The notes under the pieces were generated by a model that was not told the DNA's origin, ran no database searches, and saw only the letters and a list, made by a program, of their open reading frames with translations. A stretch of DNA of 8,490 nt from an uncultured Verrucomicrobiota bacterium (GTDB taxonomy: Bacteria > Verrucomicrobiota > Verrucomicrobiia > Limisphaerales > UBA1096): NCBI GenBank assembly GCA_913045395.1, contig CAJWPV010000042.1, positions 1-8,490 on the forward strand. Direction: 5' to 3'. Shown here piece after piece: positions 6,979-8,490 of this stretch. Positions within the stretch are counted from its first letter, which is position 1; each line of letters opens with the position of its first letter. Position numbers and translations under genes: made by a program.

Positions 6979-7232
6979 CGGTTCACGAGGTCGCTGCTGT
7001 GTTCCTGCATCCACAGCATGTCGAGATTCCCCGGCGTGAAGAGGTTGAGCTTCAACTCCCGCCCCTTTGTCAGCGGCGGGATCGTCCGGGAGTCGAGCCA
7101 CTTGTGGATTTCCAAATGCCCATCGGCGAAGGCGATCCGGGCGGCGTTGTTGTGGCAGGAGGCGGGGCAGTCCACCAGCAACTCGATCAACGTGAACCCC
7201 CGCATTGGCCTGACTTGCGAGGAATACCCCAT
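6975..7232 (-). pseudogene. Internally deleted pseudopilin remnant (leader joined to H-X9-DG tail)
   Basis: An 85-residue frame from ATG 7232; ATG 7205 ([11 protein letters not shown]) is the alternative, and the frame is open to a GTG at 7286. It opens with the prepilin site G12|F13-TLIE17-LLV and then jumps straight to DCPASCHNNAARIAFADGHLEIHKWLD, the C-terminal H27-x9-D37-G38 motif and tail of the same pseudopilin family. The hydrophobic helix and the roughly 150-200 residue middle found in the full-length member at 2791-3690 are absent, so it cannot anchor as a pilin. The frame is nevertheless unbroken and its TGA overlaps the metallophosphoesterase ATG. The best reading is a remnant made by an in-frame deletion, perhaps kept because its translation feeds the next gene. 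A functional mini-protein is less likely but not excluded. Confidence 0.75.
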
Positions 7233-7370
7233 GCGCGGATGATGCTCACCTAACTTACCACCGTCAATGTCCTTTCGTAGCAGCACCTACCTCCGCTTGG
7301 CCAAGCGCAAGGCAGCGATGGCTGCCCCAGCCACCCGCCAACGACAGAGAGCCCCACCCAAGCTTGTCTC
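7233..7370. other. Intergenic spacer with two inverted repeats
   Basis: 138 bases between the oxidoreductase stop and the remnant pseudopilin. It holds CGCTTGGCCAAGCG (7294-7307) and, 3 bases on, GGCAGC-GATG-GCTGCC (7311-7326), a 6-bp stem with a 4-base loop. On the coding (minus) strand the hairpin is followed by TTGCGC, not a T-run, so it is a poor Rho-independent terminator. AGGTGA (7251-7246, minus) looks like a ribosome-binding site, but no start codon lies at the usual distance; the ATG at 7232 is 13 bases on. I see no gene here. Confidence 0.5.
7294..7307. repeat. 14-bp palindrome CGCTTGGCCAAGCG, intergenic copy
   Basis: A perfect 14-base palindrome, identical to the copy at 8278-8291 inside the oxidoreductase gene. 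Its core CTTGGCCAAG recurs at 189, 534, 766 and 6202. This copy is non-coding, so codon choice cannot explain it. Confidence 0.6.
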
Positions 7371-8490
7371 TCAAAGCTTCCAGCCTGGGCGATACTCGCG
7401 GCGGACGAAACGGTTGGCCTTTTCGCTGTTGGTCGAGCGCAACTCCTTGGCGTCCCACTGCATCGGCTCTCCGGCGCGTATAGCAAGGTTGCCCAGCAGC
7501 ACCATTTCAGTAAACGGCCCGGCGATTTCAAACCGGCTCAGCGGCTTGTGGCCGTTGCCGGTCGCTGCGTTGAGCCACTCGACGTAGTTGTCCTTGGGGC
7601 GGGGCAGTGATTTCAACGTCTTGACCTCGATCTGTTTCACCTCGTCCTGGTCGCGCCCTGTGATTCTCCAACCGGTGCCGCTGCGGCTGAAAAACATCCG
7701 CCCCTTGTCTCCGATCAGCATGGATCCATAACCCTTTCGGCCCTTCGCCACCATCTCGACACCGCCAGTGGTCTCGAGTGAGGGTGCGTTTTGCACTCCG
7801 TTCTTGTTGCCGTCGTACCATACAAGCTTCACCGGAGGACGGCTGCCTCGGTAGCCGAAATGGTAATCGATCACCGCCCAGTTCGGGGCACTCTCATCAG
7901 TGTTGCCACCGTGCCGGGCGCTCACACTGGTTGGGGAACCCAGTTCCAAACTCCACCAGGCCATATCCATGATGTGGCAGGCCATGTCTCCGAGCGCCCC
8001 GGTGCCAAAGTCCCACCAGCCGCGCCACGAAAATGGAACGTAACCTTTGCCGTACGGGCGTTGTGCCGCCGAGCCAAGCCATAAATCCCAGTTCAATCCC
8101 TTGGGCACGTCGGCCCTGACCGGACGCTTTTTCATGCCCTGCGGCCAGATCGGGCGGTTGGTCCAGATGTGCGCCTCGGTGACGTTGCCGATGATCCCGG
8201 CGCGAACCAACTCGACCGCACGGCGGATCGGCTCGCCGGCGTGCGCCTGGTTTCCCATCTGCGTGGTGACACCGGTGCGCTTGGCCAAGCGGGTCAGGTG
8301 GCGTGCCTCGTAAACGTCGTGGGTCAGCGGCTTTTGCGTGTAGCAATGTTTGCCCATCTTCATCGCCATCGAGGTGGCGGCGGCGTGGGTGTGGTCCGGC
8401 GTGGAGATGGTGCAGGCGTCGATGCTCCCGCCCATTTTCTCCAGCATCACGCGAAAGTCGGGGAAGCGCTTGGCCTTGGGATGCGCCTTG
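7371..8490 (-). CDS. Gfo/Idh/MocA family oxidoreductase, 5' end cut by window
   Basis: NAD(P)-dependent sugar or polyol dehydrogenase-type protein. The frame runs off the right edge: before the GTG at 8450 it reads KAHPKAKRFPDFR, still family-like, so that GTG is an internal Val and the dinucleotide-binding GxGxxG and any Tat signal lie outside. Numbered from that GTG, STPDHTHA (16-23) and the KP motif in YTQKPLTHDVYEAR (K40) mark the end of the Rossmann half. WDLWLGSAAQRPY (121-133), PFSWRGWWDFGTGALGDMACHIMD (139-162) with D155 and H159, and the C-terminal NYVEWLNAATGNGHKPLSRFE mark the catalytic half. The WRGWWDFGTGALGDM signature is typical of the large planctomycete/verrucomicrobial subgroup, often exported and associated with carbohydrate breakdown. 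The substrate cannot be assigned. It is the first visible gene of a minus-strand run with the pseudopilin remnant and metallophosphoesterase. Confidence 0.93.
   Translation of the reverse strand, partial: KAHPKAKRFPDFRVMLEKMGGSIDACTISTPDHTHAAATSMAMKMGKHCYTQKPLTHDVYEARHLTRLAKRTGVTTQMGNQAHAGEPIRRAVELVRAGIIGNVTEAHIWTNRPIWPQGMKKRPVRADVPKGLNWDLWLGSAAQRPYGKGYVPFSWRGWWDFGTGALGDMACHIMDMAWWSLELGSPTSVSARHGGNTDESAPNWAVIDYHFGYRGSRPPVKLVWYDGNKNGVQNAPSLETTGGVEMVAKGRKGYGSMLIGDKGRMFFSRSGTGWRITGRDQDEVKQIEVKTLKSLPRPKDNYVEWLNAATGNGHKPLSRFEIAGPFTEMVLLGNLAIRAGEPMQWDAKELRSTNSEKANRFVRREYRPGWKL
8278..8291. repeat. 14-bp palindrome CGCTTGGCCAAGCG, coding copy
   Basis: Exact match to the palindrome at 7294-7307, here encoding Leu-Ala-Lys-Arg in the Gfo/Idh/MocA gene on the minus strand. 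Confidence 0.6.

Noticed and set aside
6979..7101. 41-residue N-terminal extension of the metallophosphoesterase
   Set aside because: It overlaps the pseudopilin remnant, has no family similarity, and would bury the signal peptide; ATG 6978 with the ATGA overlap is preferred.
7360..7379. Two AAGCTT sites flanking the oxidoreductase stop, able to pair as a 6-bp stem
   Set aside because: Short, AT-containing stem with an 8-base loop and no T-run; likely chance.

Overview
The window most resembles a chromosome segment of a Verrucomicrobiota bacterium or a close PVC-superphylum relative. The evidence is two pseudopilin genes with the GFTLIELL leader and a C-terminal H-X9-DG motif, an exosortase-type CAAX-protease relative, a secreted protein ending in the 'W-x-D-L ... 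R-F-Y-R' domain common in that phylum, and a Gfo/Idh/MocA oxidoreductase of the type these bacteria carry in many copies. This placement is inference from protein families; there is no rRNA here. No phage, insertion sequence, CRISPR array or tRNA was seen.

Layout. Bases 1-2787 are a plus-strand run: hisC (5' end cut by the window), a CPBP/CAAX-type membrane protease overlapping it by ATGA, and an RlmI-like methyltransferase without a PUA domain that starts at a TTG 4 bases after the protease stop. Bases 2791-4843 are a minus-strand pair: a secreted protein of unknown function followed by a pseudopilin 4 bases after its stop. A 234-base divergent spacer (4844-5077) holds a candidate promoter and a 12-bp palindrome in front of accA (5078-6061, plus), the acetyl-CoA carboxylase carboxyltransferase alpha subunit. 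Bases 6058-8490 are a minus-strand run: a Gfo/Idh/MocA oxidoreductase (5' end cut by the window), an 85-residue remnant pseudopilin that has lost its middle, and an exported metallophosphoesterase resembling Mn-dependent ADP-ribose/CDP-alcohol diphosphatase, joined to the remnant by ATGA.

How the genes work together. HisC and AccA are core metabolism (histidine and fatty-acid synthesis). The protease, secreted protein, pseudopilins, metallophosphoesterase and oxidoreductase belong to the large envelope and secretome repertoire of these bacteria. No single pathway links them. Points most worth a second look are the internally deleted but in-frame pseudopilin, the recurrent palindrome CTTGGCCAAG (six copies by eye), the exported ADPRibase-Mn-like enzyme, a probable insertion in HisC, and the accA leader. 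I see no convincing wholly new system.
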